From Pyropia haitanensis (lineage: Eukaryota; Rhodophyta; Bangiophyceae; Bangiales; Bangiaceae): a DNA stretch of 64,000 bases. The notes beneath the pieces are model-generated. The model ran no database searches. It saw only the letters and a list, made by a program, of their open reading frames with translations, and had not been told where the DNA came from. The position numbers were made by a program, and so were the translations under genes. Where the stretch lies: assembly GCA_008729055.1 (NCBI GenBank), contig SDUX01000083.1, positions 1 through 64,000 of the forward strand, written 5' to 3'. The first letter of the stretch is position 1. The number at the start of each line of letters is the position of its first letter. Shown piece by piece: positions 11,591 to 26,882 of this stretch.

Positions 11591-14500
11591 CACGGTCGTG
11601 CATGCGGTGGTAGGCCGCTTCTCACCCACTTTTGCCCACTGTTGCCCACTTTTGCCCACTTTCGCGTGTACAGCAATGCAGCACGCGCTCCGGCGGCCGA
11701 ATTGGCTTGCATGCTTTATTCCAGCCATACATCCGCCCGCTCGACGTCCGAGCTTCCACCCGCACCGTCGTGCATGGGGTGGTTGGCCGACCCGTTCGTT
11801 GGCGCGTCCGTTGGATGCAACGAGCGTTTTGTGGAGCGCCGGTTTCCACGTGTCAATTTTGTGGAATGGTTTTTGCCACGTGGGGGTCCCGACAGCCAGG
11901 TGTGACGGTCGGCGACAAAAGTTCCGCCCTCACACCGTCCACGCCAGTGTGACGGGCGGAACGCGCAGGGGACAGTTTGGGTGGCGGGGCGCACTTTGTG
12001 GCCACTGTTGGACCACTTTCTGGCGACTTTCACGTGAATTTTCTTTGCAGTTATGGAAAGTTCTTGCCCCCAATTGCCCATTTGTGTCCTAATTTGGCCC
12101 CCTTTTTGCCCACTTTTTGCCCACTTCTTACCCACTTCCTACCCACTTGTGCCCACTTTTGCCCACTTTTGCCCACTTTTGCGTCTACAGCGATGCTGCA
12201 CACGATCCGGCGGCCGAATTGGCGCGCATCCTTCATTCCAGCCATAGATCCACCCGCTCGATGTCCGAGGTTCGACCCCCACGGTCGTGCATGCGGTGGT
12301 AGGCCGCTTCTCACCCACTTTTGCCCACTGTTGCCCACTTTTGCCCACTTTCGCGTGTACAGCAATGCAGCACGCGCTCCGGCGGCCGAATTGGCTTGCA
12401 TGCTTTATTCCAGCCATACATCCGCCCGCTCGACGTCCGAGCTTCCACCCGCACCGTCGTGCATGGGGTGGTTGGCCGACCCGTTCGTTGGCGCGTCCGT
12501 TGGATGCAACGAGCGTTTTGTGGAGCGCCGGTTTCCACGTGTCAATTTTGTGGAATGGTTTTTGCCACGTGGGGGTCCCGACAGCCAGGTGTGACGGTCG
12601 GCGACAAAAGTTCCGCCCTCACACCGTCCACGCCAGTGTGACGGGCGGAACGCGCAGGGGACAGTTTGGGTGGCGGGGCGCACTTTGTGGCCACTGTTGG
12701 ACCACTTTCTGGCGACTTTCACGTGAATTTTCTTTGCAGTTATGGAAAGTTCTTGCCCCCAATTGCCCATTTGTGTCCTAATTTGGCCCCCTTTTTGCCC
12801 ACTTTTTGCCCACTTCTTACCCACTTCCTACCCACTTGTGCCCACTTTTGCCCACTTTTGCCCACTTTTGCGTCTACAGCGATGCTGCACACGATCCGGC
12901 GGCCGAATTGGCGCGCATCCTTCATTCCAGCCATAGATCCACCCGCTCGATGTCCGAGGTTCGACCCCCACGGTCGTGCATGCGGTGGTAGGCCGCTTCT
13001 CACCCACTTTTGCCCACTGTTGCCCACTTTTGCCCACTTTCGCGTGTACAGCAATGCAGCACGCGCTCCGGCGGCCGAATTGGCTTGCATGCTTTATTCC
13101 AGCCATACATCCGCCCGCTCGACGTCCGAGCTTCCACCCGCACCGTCGTGCATGGGGTGGTTGGCCGACCCGTTCGTTGGCGCGTCCGTTGGATGCAACG
13201 AGCGTTTTGTGGAGCGCCGGTTTCCACGTGTCAATTTTGTGGAATGGTTTTTGCCACGTGGGGGTCCCGACAGCCAGGTGTGACGGTCGGCGACAAAAGT
13301 TCCGCCCTCACACCGTCCACGCCAGTGTGACGGGCGGAACGCGCAGGGGACAGTTTGGGTGGCGGGGCGCACTTTGTGGCCACTGTTGGACCACTTTCTG
13401 GCGACTTTCACGTGAATTTTCTTTGCAGTTATGGAAAGTTCTTGCCCCCAATTGCCCATTTGTGTCCTAATTTGGCCCCCTTTTTGCCCACTTTTTGCCC
13501 ACTTCTTACCCACTTCCTACCCACTTGTGCCCACTTTTGCCCACTTTTGCCCACTTTTGCGTCTACAGCGATGCTGCACACGATCCGGCGGCCGAATTGG
13601 CGCGCATCCTTCATTCCAGCCATAGATCCACCCGCTCGATGTCCGAGGTTCGACCCCCACGGTCGTGCATGCGGTGGTAGGCCGCTTCTCACCCACTTTT
13701 GCCCACTGTTGCCCACTTTTGCCCACTTTCGCGTGTACAGCAATGCAGCACGCGCTCCGGCGGCCGAATTGGCTTGCATGCTTTATTCCAGCCATACATC
13801 CGCCCGCTCGACGTCCGAGCTTCCACCCGCACCGTCGTGCATGGGGTGGTTGGCCGACCCGTTCGTTGGCGCGTCCGTTGGATGCAACGAGCGTTTTGTG
13901 GAGCGCCGGTTTCCACGTGTCAATTTTGTGGAATGGTTTTTGCCACGTGGGGGTCCCGACAGCCAGGTGTGACGGTCGGCGACAAAAGTTCCGCCCTCAC
14001 ACCGTCCACGCCAGTGTGACGGGCGGAACGCGCAGGGGACAGTTTGGGTGGCGGGGCGCACTTTGTGGCCACTGTTGGACCACTTTCTGGCGACTTTCAC
14101 GTGAATTTTCTTTGCAGTTATGGAAAGTTCTTGCCCCCAATTGCCCATTTGTGTCCTAATTTGGCCCCCTTTTTGCCCACTTTTTGCCCACTTCTTACCC
14201 ACTTCCTACCCACTTGTGCCCACTTTTGCCCACTTTTGCCCACTTTTGCGTCTACAGCGATGCTGCACACGATCCGGCGGCCGAATTGGCGCGCATCCTT
14301 CATTCCAGCCATAGATCCACCCGCTCGATGTCCGAGGTTCGACCCCCACGGTCGTGCATGCGGTGGTAGGCCGCTTCTCACCCACTTTTGCCCACTGTTG
14401 CCCACTTTTGCCCACTTTCGCGTGTACAGCAATGCAGCACGCGCTCCGGCGGCCGAATTGGCTTGCATGCTTTATTCCAGCCATACATCCGCCCGCTCGA

Positions 14501-17500
14501 CGTCCGAGCTTCCACCCGCACCGTCGTGCATGGGGTGGTTGGCCGACCCGTTCGTTGGCGCGTCCGTTGGATGCAACGAGCGTTTTGTGGAGCGCCGGTT
14601 TCCACGTGTCAATTTTGTGGAATGGTTTTTGCCACGTGGGGGTCCCGACAGCCAGGTGTGACGGTCGGCGACAAAAGTTCCGCCCTCACACCGTCCACGC
14701 CAGTGTGACGGGCGGAACGCGCAGGGGACAGTTTGGGTGGCGGGGCGCACTTTGTGGCCACTGTTGGACCACTTTCTGGCGACTTTCACGTGAATTTTCT
14801 TTGCAGTTATGGAAAGTTCTTGCCCCCAATTGCCCATTTGTGTCCTAATTTGGCCCCCTTTTTGCCCACTTTTTGCCCACTTCTTACCCACTTCCTACCC
14901 ACTTGTGCCCACTTTTGCCCACTTTTGCCCACTTTTGCGTCTACAGCGATGCTGCACACGATCCGGCGGCCGAATTGGCGCGCATCCTTCATTCCAGCCA
15001 TAGATCCACCCGCTCGATGTCCGAGGTTCGACCCCCACGGTCGTGCATGCGGTGGTAGGCCGCTTCTCACCCACTTTTGCCCACTGTTGCCCACTTTTGC
15101 CCACTTTCGCGTGTACAGCAATGCAGCACGCGCTCCGGCGGCCGAATTGGCTTGCATGCTTTATTCCAGCCATACATCCGCCCGCTCGACGTCCGAGCTT
15201 CCACCCGCACCGTCGTGCATGGGGTGGTTGGCCGACCCGTTCGTTGGCGCGTCCGTTGGATGCAACGAGCGTTTTGTGGAGCGCCGGTTTCCACGTGTCA
15301 ATTTTGTGGAATGGTTTTTGCCACGTGGGGGTCCCGACAGCCAGGTGTGACGGTCGGCGACAAAAGTTCCGCCCTCACACCGTCCACGCCAGTGTGACGG
15401 GCGGAACGCGCAGGGGACAGTTTGGGTGGCGGGGCGCACTTTGTGGCCACTGTTGGACCACTTTCTGGCGACTTTCACGTGAATTTTCTTTGCAGTTATG
15501 GAAAGTTCTTGCCCCCAATTGCCCATTTGTGTCCTAATTTGGCCCCCTTTTTGCCCACTTTTTGCCCACTTCTTACCCACTTCCTACCCACTTGTGCCCA
15601 CTTTTGCCCACTTTTGCCCACTTTTGCGTCTACAGCGATGCTGCACACGATCCGGCGGCCGAATTGGCGCGCATCCTTCATTCCAGCCATAGATCCACCC
15701 GCTCGATGTCCGAGGTTCGACCCCCACGGTCGTGCATGCGGTGGTAGGCCGCTTCTCACCCACTTTTGCCCACTGTTGCCCACTTTTGCCCACTTTCGCG
15801 TGTACAGCAATGCAGCACGCGCTCCGGCGGCCGAATTGGCTTGCATGCTTTATTCCAGCCATACATCCGCCCGCTCGACGTCCGAGCTTCCACCCGCACC
15901 GTCGTGCATGGGGTGGTTGGCCGACCCGTTCGTTGGCGCGTCCGTTGGATGCAACGAGCGTTTTGTGGAGCGCCGGTTTCCACGTGTCAATTTTGTGGAA
16001 TGGTTTTTGCCACGTGGGGGTCCCGACAGCCAGGTGTGACGGTCGGCGACAAAAGTTCCGCCCTCACACCGTCCACGCCAGTGTGACGGGCGGAACGCGC
16101 AGGGGACAGTTTGGGTGGCGGGGCGCACTTTGTGGCCACTGTTGGACCACTTTCTGGCGACTTTCACGTGAATTTTCTTTGCAGTTATGGAAAGTTCTTG
16201 CCCCCAATTGCCCATTTGTGTCCTAATTTGGCCCCCTTTTTGCCCACTTTTTGCCCACTTCTTACCCACTTCCTACCCACTTGTGCCCACTTTTGCCCAC
16301 TTTTGCCCACTTTTGCGTCTACAGCGATGCTGCACACGATCCGGCGGCCGAATTGGCGCGCATCCTTCATTCCAGCCATAGATCCACCCGCTCGATGTCC
16401 GAGGTTCGACCCCCACGGTCGTGCATGCGGTGGTAGGCCGCTTCTCACCCACTTTTGCCCACTGTTGCCCACTTTTGCCCACTTTCGCGTGTACAGCAAT
16501 GCAGCACGCGCTCCGGCGGCCGAATTGGCTTGCATGCTTTATTCCAGCCATACATCCGCCCGCTCGACGTCCGAGCTTCCACCCGCACCGTCGTGCATGG
16601 GGTGGTTGGCCGACCCGTTCGTTGGCGCGTCCGTTGGATGCAACGAGCGTTTTGTGGAGCGCCGGTTTCCACGTGTCAATTTTGTGGAATGGTTTTTGCC
16701 ACGTGGGGGTCCCGACAGCCAGGTGTGACGGTCGGCGACAAAAGTTCCGCCCTCACACCGTCCACGCCAGTGTGACGGGCGGAACGCGCAGGGGACAGTT
16801 TGGGTGGCGGGGCGCACTTTGTGGCCACTGTTGGACCACTTTCTGGCGACTTTCACGTGAATTTTCTTTGCAGTTATGGAAAGTTCTTGCCCCCAATTGC
16901 CCATTTGTGTCCTAATTTGGCCCCCTTTTTGCCCACTTTTTGCCCACTTCTTACCCACTTCCTACCCACTTGTGCCCACTTTTGCCCACTTTTGCCCACT
17001 TTTGCGTCTACAGCGATGCTGCACACGATCCGGCGGCCGAATTGGCGCGCATCCTTCATTCCAGCCATAGATCCACCCGCTCGATGTCCGAGGTTCGACC
17101 CCCACGGTCGTGCATGCGGTGGTAGGCCGCTTCTCACCCACTTTTGCCCACTGTTGCCCACTTTTGCCCACTTTCGCGTGTACAGCAATGCAGCACGCGC
17201 TCCGGCGGCCGAATTGGCTTGCATGCTTTATTCCAGCCATACATCCGCCCGCTCGACGTCCGAGCTTCCACCCGCACCGTCGTGCATGGGGTGGTTGGCC
17301 GACCCGTTCGTTGGCGCGTCCGTTGGATGCAACGAGCGTTTTGTGGAGCGCCGGTTTCCACGTGTCAATTTTGTGGAATGGTTTTTGCCACGTGGGGGTC
17401 CCGACAGCCAGGTGTGACGGTCGGCGACAAAAGTTCCGCCCTCACACCGTCCACGCCAGTGTGACGGGCGGAACGCGCAGGGGACAGTTTGGGTGGCGGG

Positions 17501-20500
17501 GCGCACTTTGTGGCCACTGTTGGACCACTTTCTGGCGACTTTCACGTGAATTTTCTTTGCAGTTATGGAAAGTTCTTGCCCCCAATTGCCCATTTGTGTC
17601 CTAATTTGGCCCCCTTTTTGCCCACTTTTTGCCCACTTCTTACCCACTTCCTACCCACTTGTGCCCACTTTTGCCCACTTTTGCCCACTTTTGCGTCTAC
17701 AGCGATGCTGCACACGATCCGGCGGCCGAATTGGCGCGCATCCTTCATTCCAGCCATAGATCCACCCGCTCGATGTCCGAGGTTCGACCCCCACGGTCGT
17801 GCATGCGGTGGTAGGCCGCTTCTCACCCACTTTTGCCCACTGTTGCCCACTTTTGCCCACTTTCGCGTGTACAGCAATGCAGCACGCGCTCCGGCGGCCG
17901 AATTGGCTTGCATGCTTTATTCCAGCCATACATCCGCCCGCTCGACGTCCGAGCTTCCACCCGCACCGTCGTGCATGGGGTGGTTGGCCGACCCGTTCGT
18001 TGGCGCGTCCGTTGGATGCAACGAGCGTTTTGTGGAGCGCCGGTTTCCACGTGTCAATTTTGTGGAATGGTTTTTGCCACGTGGGGGTCCCGACAGCCAG
18101 GTGTGACGGTCGGCGACAAAAGTTCCGCCCTCACACCGTCCACGCCAGTGTGACGGGCGGAACGCGCAGGGGACAGTTTGGGTGGCGGGGCGCACTTTGT
18201 GGCCACTGTTGGACCACTTTCTGGCGACTTTCACGTGAATTTTCTTTGCAGTTATGGAAAGTTCTTGCCCCCAATTGCCCATTTGTGTCCTAATTTGGCC
18301 CCCTTTTTGCCCACTTTTTGCCCACTTCTTACCCACTTCCTACCCACTTGTGCCCACTTTTGCCCACTTTTGCCCACTTTTGCGTCTACAGCGATGCTGC
18401 ACACGATCCGGCGGCCGAATTGGCGCGCATCCTTCATTCCAGCCATAGATCCACCCGCTCGATGTCCGAGGTTCGACCCCCACGGTCGTGCATGCGGTGG
18501 TAGGCCGCTTCTCACCCACTTTTGCCCACTGTTGCCCACTTTTGCCCACTTTCGCGTGTACAGCAATGCAGCACGCGCTCCGGCGGCCGAATTGGCTTGC
18601 ATGCTTTATTCCAGCCATACATCCGCCCGCTCGACGTCCGAGCTTCCACCCGCACCGTCGTGCATGGGGTGGTTGGCCGACCCGTTCGTTGGCGCGTCCG
18701 TTGGATGCAACGAGCGTTTTGTGGAGCGCCGGTTTCCACGTGTCAATTTTGTGGAATGGTTTTTGCCACGTGGGGGTCCCGACAGCCAGGTGTGACGGTC
18801 GGCGACAAAAGTTCCGCCCTCACACCGTCCACGCCAGTGTGACGGGCGGAACGCGCAGGGGACAGTTTGGGTGGCGGGGCGCACTTTGTGGCCACTGTTG
18901 GACCACTTTCTGGCGACTTTCACGTGAATTTTCTTTGCAGTTATGGAAAGTTCTTGCCCCCAATTGCCCATTTGTGTCCTAATTTGGCCCCCTTTTTGCC
19001 CACTTTTTGCCCACTTCTTACCCACTTCCTACCCACTTGTGCCCACTTTTGCCCACTTTTGCCCACTTTTGCGTCTACAGCGATGCTGCACACGATCCGG
19101 CGGCCGAATTGGCGCGCATCCTTCATTCCAGCCATAGATCCACCCGCTCGATGTCCGAGGTTCGACCCCCACGGTCGTGCATGCGGTGGTAGGCCGCTTC
19201 TCACCCACTTTTGCCCACTGTTGCCCACTTTTGCCCACTTTCGCGTGTACAGCAATGCAGCACGCGCTCCGGCGGCCGAATTGGCTTGCATGCTTTATTC
19301 CAGCCATACATCCGCCCGCTCGACGTCCGAGCTTCCACCCGCACCGTCGTGCATGGGGTGGTTGGCCGACCCGTTCGTTGGCGCGTCCGTTGGATGCAAC
19401 GAGCGTTTTGTGGAGCGCCGGTTTCCACGTGTCAATTTTGTGGAATGGTTTTTGCCACGTGGGGGTCCCGACAGCCAGGTGTGACGGTCGGCGACAAAAG
19501 TTCCGCCCTCACACCGTCCACGCCAGTGTGACGGGCGGAACGCGCAGGGGACAGTTTGGGTGGCGGGGCGCACTTTGTGGCCACTGTTGGACCACTTTCT
19601 GGCGACTTTCACGTGAATTTTCTTTGCAGTTATGGAAAGTTCTTGCCCCCAATTGCCCATTTGTGTCCTAATTTGGCCCCCTTTTTGCCCACTTTTTGCC
19701 CACTTCTTACCCACTTCCTACCCACTTGTGCCCACTTTTGCCCACTTTTGCCCACTTTTGCGTCTACAGCGATGCTGCACACGATCCGGCGGCCGAATTG
19801 GCGCGCATCCTTCATTCCAGCCATAGATCCACCCGCTCGATGTCCGAGGTTCGACCCCCACGGTCGTGCATGCGGTGGTAGGCCGCTTCTCACCCACTTT
19901 TGCCCACTGTTGCCCACTTTTGCCCACTTTCGCGTGTACAGCAATGCAGCACGCGCTCCGGCGGCCGAATTGGCTTGCATGCTTTATTCCAGCCATACAT
20001 CCGCCCGCTCGACGTCCGAGCTTCCACCCGCACCGTCGTGCATGGGGTGGTTGGCCGACCCGTTCGTTGGCGCGTCCGTTGGATGCAACGAGCGTTTTGT
20101 GGAGCGCCGGTTTCCACGTGTCAATTTTGTGGAATGGTTTTTGCCACGTGGGGGTCCCGACAGCCAGGTGTGACGGTCGGCGACAAAAGTTCCGCCCTCA
20201 CACCGTCCACGCCAGTGTGACGGGCGGAACGCGCAGGGGACAGTTTGGGTGGCGGGGCGCACTTTGTGGCCACTGTTGGACCACTTTCTGGCGACTTTCA
20301 CGTGAATTTTCTTTGCAGTTATGGAAAGTTCTTGCCCCCAATTGCCCATTTGTGTCCTAATTTGGCCCCCTTTTTGCCCACTTTTTGCCCACTTCTTACC
20401 CACTTCCTACCCACTTGTGCCCACTTTTGCCCACTTTTGCCCACTTTTGCGTCTACAGCGATGCTGCACACGATCCGGCGGCCGAATTGGCGCGCATCCT

Positions 20501-23500
20501 TCATTCCAGCCATAGATCCACCCGCTCGATGTCCGAGGTTCGACCCCCACGGTCGTGCATGCGGTGGTAGGCCGCTTCTCACCCACTTTTGCCCACTGTT
20601 GCCCACTTTTGCCCACTTTCGCGTGTACAGCAATGCAGCACGCGCTCCGGCGGCCGAATTGGCTTGCATGCTTTATTCCAGCCATACATCCGCCCGCTCG
20701 ACGTCCGAGCTTCCACCCGCACCGTCGTGCATGGGGTGGTTGGCCGACCCGTTCGTTGGCGCGTCCGTTGGATGCAACGAGCGTTTTGTGGAGCGCCGGT
20801 TTCCACGTGTCAATTTTGTGGAATGGTTTTTGCCACGTGGGGGTCCCGACAGCCAGGTGTGACGGTCGGCGACAAAAGTTCCGCCCTCACACCGTCCACG
20901 CCAGTGTGACGGGCGGAACGCGCAGGGGACAGTTTGGGTGGCGGGGCGCACTTTGTGGCCACTGTTGGACCACTTTCTGGCGACTTTCACGTGAATTTTC
21001 TTTGCAGTTATGGAAAGTTCTTGCCCCCAATTGCCCATTTGTGTCCTAATTTGGCCCCCTTTTTGCCCACTTTTTGCCCACTTCTTACCCACTTCCTACC
21101 CACTTGTGCCCACTTTTGCCCACTTTTGCCCACTTTTGCGTCTACAGCGATGCTGCACACGATCCGGCGGCCGAATTGGCGCGCATCCTTCATTCCAGCC
21201 ATAGATCCACCCGCTCGATGTCCGAGGTTCGACCCCCACGGTCGTGCATGCGGTGGTAGGCCGCTTCTCACCCACTTTTGCCCACTGTTGCCCACTTTTG
21301 CCCACTTTCGCGTGTACAGCAATGCAGCACGCGCTCCGGCGGCCGAATTGGCTTGCATGCTTTATTCCAGCCATACATCCGCCCGCTCGACGTCCGAGCT
21401 TCCACCCGCACCGTCGTGCATGGGGTGGTTGGCCGACCCGTTCGTTGGCGCGTCCGTTGGATGCAACGAGCGTTTTGTGGAGCGCCGGTTTCCACGTGTC
21501 AATTTTGTGGAATGGTTTTTGCCACGTGGGGGTCCCGACAGCCAGGTGTGACGGTCGGCGACAAAAGTTCCGCCCTCACACCGTCCACGCCAGTGTGACG
21601 GGCGGAACGCGCAGGGGACAGTTTGGGTGGCGGGGCGCACTTTGTGGCCACTGTTGGACCACTTTCTGGCGACTTTCACGTGAATTTTCTTTGCAGTTAT
21701 GGAAAGTTCTTGCCCCCAATTGCCCATTTGTGTCCTAATTTGGCCCCCTTTTTGCCCACTTTTTGCCCACTTCTTACCCACTTCCTACCCACTTGTGCCC
21801 ACTTTTGCCCACTTTTGCCCACTTTTGCGTCTACAGCGATGCTGCACACGATCCGGCGGCCGAATTGGCGCGCATCCTTCATTCCAGCCATAGATCCACC
21901 CGCTCGATGTCCGAGGTTCGACCCCCACGGTCGTGCATGCGGTGGTAGGCCGCTTCTCACCCACTTTTGCCCACTGTTGCCCACTTTTGCCCACTTTCGC
22001 GTGTACAGCAATGCAGCACGCGCTCCGGCGGCCGAATTGGCTTGCATGCTTTATTCCAGCCATACATCCGCCCGCTCGACGTCCGAGCTTCCACCCGCAC
22101 CGTCGTGCATGGGGTGGTTGGCCGACCCGTTCGTTGGCGCGTCCGTTGGATGCAACGAGCGTTTTGTGGAGCGCCGGTTTCCACGTGTCAATTTTGTGGA
22201 ATGGTTTTTGCCACGTGGGGGTCCCGACAGCCAGGTGTGACGGTCGGCGACAAAAGTTCCGCCCTCACACCGTCCACGCCAGTGTGACGGGCGGAACGCG
22301 CAGGGGACAGTTTGGGTGGCGGGGCGCACTTTGTGGCCACTGTTGGACCACTTTCTGGCGACTTTCACGTGAATTTTCTTTGCAGTTATGGAAAGTTCTT
22401 GCCCCCAATTGCCCATTTGTGTCCTAATTTGGCCCCCTTTTTGCCCACTTTTTGCCCACTTCTTACCCACTTCCTACCCACTTGTGCCCACTTTTGCCCA
22501 CTTTTGCCCACTTTTGCGTCTACAGCGATGCTGCACACGATCCGGCGGCCGAATTGGCGCGCATCCTTCATTCCAGCCATAGATCCACCCGCTCGATGTC
22601 CGAGGTTCGACCCCCACGGTCGTGCATGCGGTGGTAGGCCGCTTCTCACCCACTTTTGCCCACTGTTGCCCACTTTTGCCCACTTTCGCGTGTACAGCAA
22701 TGCAGCACGCGCTCCGGCGGCCGAATTGGCTTGCATGCTTTATTCCAGCCATACATCCGCCCGCTCGACGTCCGAGCTTCCACCCGCACCGTCGTGCATG
22801 GGGTGGTTGGCCGACCCGTTCGTTGGCGCGTCCGTTGGATGCAACGAGCGTTTTGTGGAGCGCCGGTTTCCACGTGTCAATTTTGTGGAATGGTTTTTGC
22901 CACGTGGGGGTCCCGACAGCCAGGTGTGACGGTCGGCGACAAAAGTTCCGCCCTCACACCGTCCACGCCAGTGTGACGGGCGGAACGCGCAGGGGACAGT
23001 TTGGGTGGCGGGGCGCACTTTGTGGCCACTGTTGGACCACTTTCTGGCGACTTTCACGTGAATTTTCTTTGCAGTTATGGAAAGTTCTTGCCCCCAATTG
23101 CCCATTTGTGTCCTAATTTGGCCCCCTTTTTGCCCACTTTTTGCCCACTTCTTACCCACTTCCTACCCACTTGTGCCCACTTTTGCCCACTTTTGCCCAC
23201 TTTTGCGTCTACAGCGATGCTGCACACGATCCGGCGGCCGAATTGGCGCGCATCCTTCATTCCAGCCATAGATCCACCCGCTCGATGTCCGAGGTTCGAC
23301 CCCCACGGTCGTGCATGCGGTGGTAGGCCGCTTCTCACCCACTTTTGCCCACTGTTGCCCACTTTTGCCCACTTTCGCGTGTACAGCAATGCAGCACGCG
23401 CTCCGGCGGCCGAATTGGCTTGCATGCTTTATTCCAGCCATACATCCGCCCGCTCGACGTCCGAGCTTCCACCCGCACCGTCGTGCATGGGGTGGTTGGC

Positions 23501-25870
23501 CGACCCGTTCGTTGGCGCGTCCGTTGGATGCAACGAGCGTTTTGTGGAGCGCCGGTTTCCACGTGTCAATTTTGTGGAATGGTTTTTGCCACGTGGGGGT
23601 CCCGACAGCCAGGTGTGACGGTCGGCGACAAAAGTTCCGCCCTCACACCGTCCACGCCAGTGTGACGGGCGGAACGCGCAGGGGACAGTTTGGGTGGCGG
23701 GGCGCACTTTGTGGCCACTGTTGGACCACTTTCTGGCGACTTTCACGTGAATTTTCTTTGCAGTTATGGAAAGTTCTTGCCCCCAATTGCCCATTTGTGT
23801 CCTAATTTGGCCCCCTTTTTGCCCACTTTTTGCCCACTTCTTACCCACTTCCTACCCACTTGTGCCCACTTTTGCCCACTTTTGCCCACTTTTGCGTCTA
23901 CAGCGATGCTGCACACGATCCGGCGGCCGAATTGGCGCGCATCCTTCATTCCAGCCATAGATCCACCCGCTCGATGTCCGAGGTTCGACCCCCACGGTCG
24001 TGCATGCGGTGGTAGGCCGCTTCTCACCCACTTTTGCCCACTGTTGCCCACTTTTGCCCACTTTCGCGTGTACAGCAATGCAGCACGCGCTCCGGCGGCC
24101 GAATTGGCTTGCATGCTTTATTCCAGCCATACATCCGCCCGCTCGACGTCCGAGCTTCCACCCGCACCGTCGTGCATGGGGTGGTTGGCCGACCCGTTCG
24201 TTGGCGCGTCCGTTGGATGCAACGAGCGTTTTGTGGAGCGCCGGTTTCCACGTGTCAATTTTGTGGAATGGTTTTTGCCACGTGGGGGTCCCGACAGCCA
24301 GGTGTGACGGTCGGCGACAAAAGTTCCGCCCTCACACCGTCCACGCCAGTGTGACGGGCGGAACGCGCAGGGGACAGTTTGGGTGGCGGGGCGCACTTTG
24401 TGGCCACTGTTGGACCACTTTCTGGCGACTTTCACGTGAATTTTCTTTGCAGTTATGGAAAGTTCTTGCCCCCAATTGCCCATTTGTGTCCTAATTTGGC
24501 CCCCTTTTTGCCCACTTTTTGCCCACTTCTTACCCACTTCCTACCCACTTGTGCCCACTTTTGCCCACTTTTGCCCACTTTTGCGTCTACAGCGATGCTG
24601 CACACGATCCGGCGGCCGAATTGGCGCGCATCCTTCATTCCAGCCATAGATCCACCCGCTCGATGTCCGAGGTTCGACCCCCACGGTCGTGCATGCGGTG
24701 GTAGGCCGCTTCTCACCCACTTTTGCCCACTGTTGCCCACTTTTGCCCACTTTCGCGTGTACAGCAATGCAGCACGCGCTCCGGCGGCCGAATTGGCTTG
24801 CATGCTTTATTCCAGCCATACATCCGCCCGCTCGACGTCCGAGCTTCCACCCGCACCGTCGTGCATGGGGTGGTTGGCCGACCCGTTCGTTGGCGCGTCC
24901 GTTGGATGCAACGAGCGTTTTGTGGAGCGCCGGTTTCCACGTGTCAATTTTGTGGAATGGTTTTTGCCACGTGGGGGTCCCGACAGCCAGGTGTGACGGT
25001 CGGCGACAAAAGTTCCGCCCTCACACCGTCCACGCCAGTGTGACGGGCGGAACGCGCAGGGGACAGTTTGGGTGGCGGGGCGCACTTTGTGGCCACTGTT
25101 GGACCACTTTCTGGCGACTTTCACGTGAATTTTCTTTGCAGTTATGGAAAGTTCTTGCCCCCAATTGCCCATTTGTGTCCTAATTTGGCCCCCTTTTTGC
25201 CCACTTTTTGCCCACTTCTTACCCACTTCCTACCCACTTGTGCCCACTTTTGCCCACTTTTGCCCACTTTTGCGTCTACAGCGATGCTGCACACGATCCG
25301 GCGGCCGAATTGGCGCGCATCCTTCATTCCAGCCATAGATCCACCCGCTCGATGTCCGAGGTTCGACCCCCACGGTCGTGCATGCGGTGGTAGGCCGCTT
25401 CTCACCCACTTTTGCCCACTGTTGCCCACTTTTGCCCACTTTCGCGTGTACAGCAATGCAGCACGCGCTCCGGCGGCCGAATTGGCTTGCATGCTTTATT
25501 CCAGCCATACATCCGCCCGCTCGACGTCCGAGCTTCCACCCGCACCGTCGTGCATGGGGTGGTTGGCCGACCCGTTCGTTGGCGCGTCCGTTGGATGCAA
25601 CGAGCGTTTTGTGGAGCGCCGGTTTCCACGTGTCAATTTTGTGGAATGGTTTTTGCCACGTGGGGGTCCCGACAGCCAGGTGTGACGGTCGGCGACAAAA
25701 GTTCCGCCCTCACACCGTCCACGCCAGTGTGACGGGCGGAACGCGCAGGGGACAGTTTGGGTGGCGGGGCGCACTTTGTGGCCACTGTTGGACCACTTTC
25801 TGGCGACTTTCACGTGAATTTTCTTTGCAGTTATGGAAAGTTCTTGCCCCCAATTGCCCATTTGTGTCCT
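11591..25870. repeat. Homogeneous satellite block III (21 landmarks)
   Basis: Twenty-one landmarks from 11,977 to 25,757 are exactly 689 bp apart and all overlapping-frame translations agree, so I see no polymorphism over about 14.3 kb. The block ends where small deletions start, just before the N gap. Confidence 0.93.
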
Positions 25871-25975
25871 AATTGGCCCCTTTTTGCCCACTTTTTGCCC
25901 ACTTCTTACCCACTTCCTACCACTTGTGCCCACTTTTGCCCACTTTTGCCCACTTTTGGCTACAGCGATGCTGCA

Positions 25976-26882
25976 NNNNNNNNNNNNNNNNNNNNNNNNN
26001 NNNNNNNNNNNNNNNNNNNNNNNNNNNNNNNNNNNNNNNNNNNNNNNNNNNNNNNNNNNNNNNNNNNNNNNNNNNNNNNNNNNNNNNNNNNNNNNNNNNN
26101 NNNNNNNNNNNNNNNNNNNNNNNNNNNNNNNNNNNNNNNNNNNNNNNNNNNNNNNNNNNNNNNNNNNNNNNNNNNNNNNNNNNNNNNNNNNNNNNNNNNN
26201 NNNNNNNNNNNNNNNNNNNNNNNNNNNNNNNNNNNNNNNNNNNNNNNNNNNNNNNNNNNNNNNNNNNNNNNNNNNNNNNNNNNNNNNNNNNNNNNNNNNN
26301 NNNNNNNNNNNNNNNNNNNNNNNNNNNNNNNNNNNNNNNNNNNNNNNNNNNNNNNNNNNNNNNNNNNNNNNNNNNNNNNNNNNNNNNNNNNNNNNNNNNN
26401 NNNNNNNNNNNNNNNNNNNNNNNNNNNNNNNNNNNNNNNNNNNNNNNNNNNNNNNNNNNNNNNNNNNNNNNNNNNNNNNNNNNNNNNNNNNNNNNNNNNN
26501 NNNNNNNNNNNNNNNNNNNNNNNNNNNNNNNNNNNNNNNNNNNNNNNNNNNNNNNNNNNNNNNNNNNNNNNNNNNNNNNNNNNNNNNNNNNNNNNNNNNN
26601 NNNNNNNNNNNNNNNNNNNNNNNNNNNNNNNNNNNNNNNNNNNNNNNNNNNNNNNNNNNNNNNNNNNNNNNNNNNNNNNNNNNNNNNNNNNNNNNNNNNN
26701 NNNNNNNNNNNNNNNNNNNNNNNNNNNNNNNNNNNNNNNNNNNNNNNNNNNNNNNNNNNNNNNNNNNNNNNNNNNNNNNNNNNNNNNNNNNNNNNNNNNN
26801 NNNNNNNNNNNNNNNNNNNNNNNNNNNNNNNNNNNNNNNNNNNNNNNNNNNNNNNNNNNNNNNNNNNNNNNNNNNNNNNNNN
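25976..26882. other. Assembly gap (907 N)
   Basis: A run of 907 N interrupts the array. The left side breaks inside module A and the right side resumes in the decamer tract in the same orientation. A gap of this size is close to, but not a multiple of, one or two units, so the true number of missing copies is unknown. Confidence 1.
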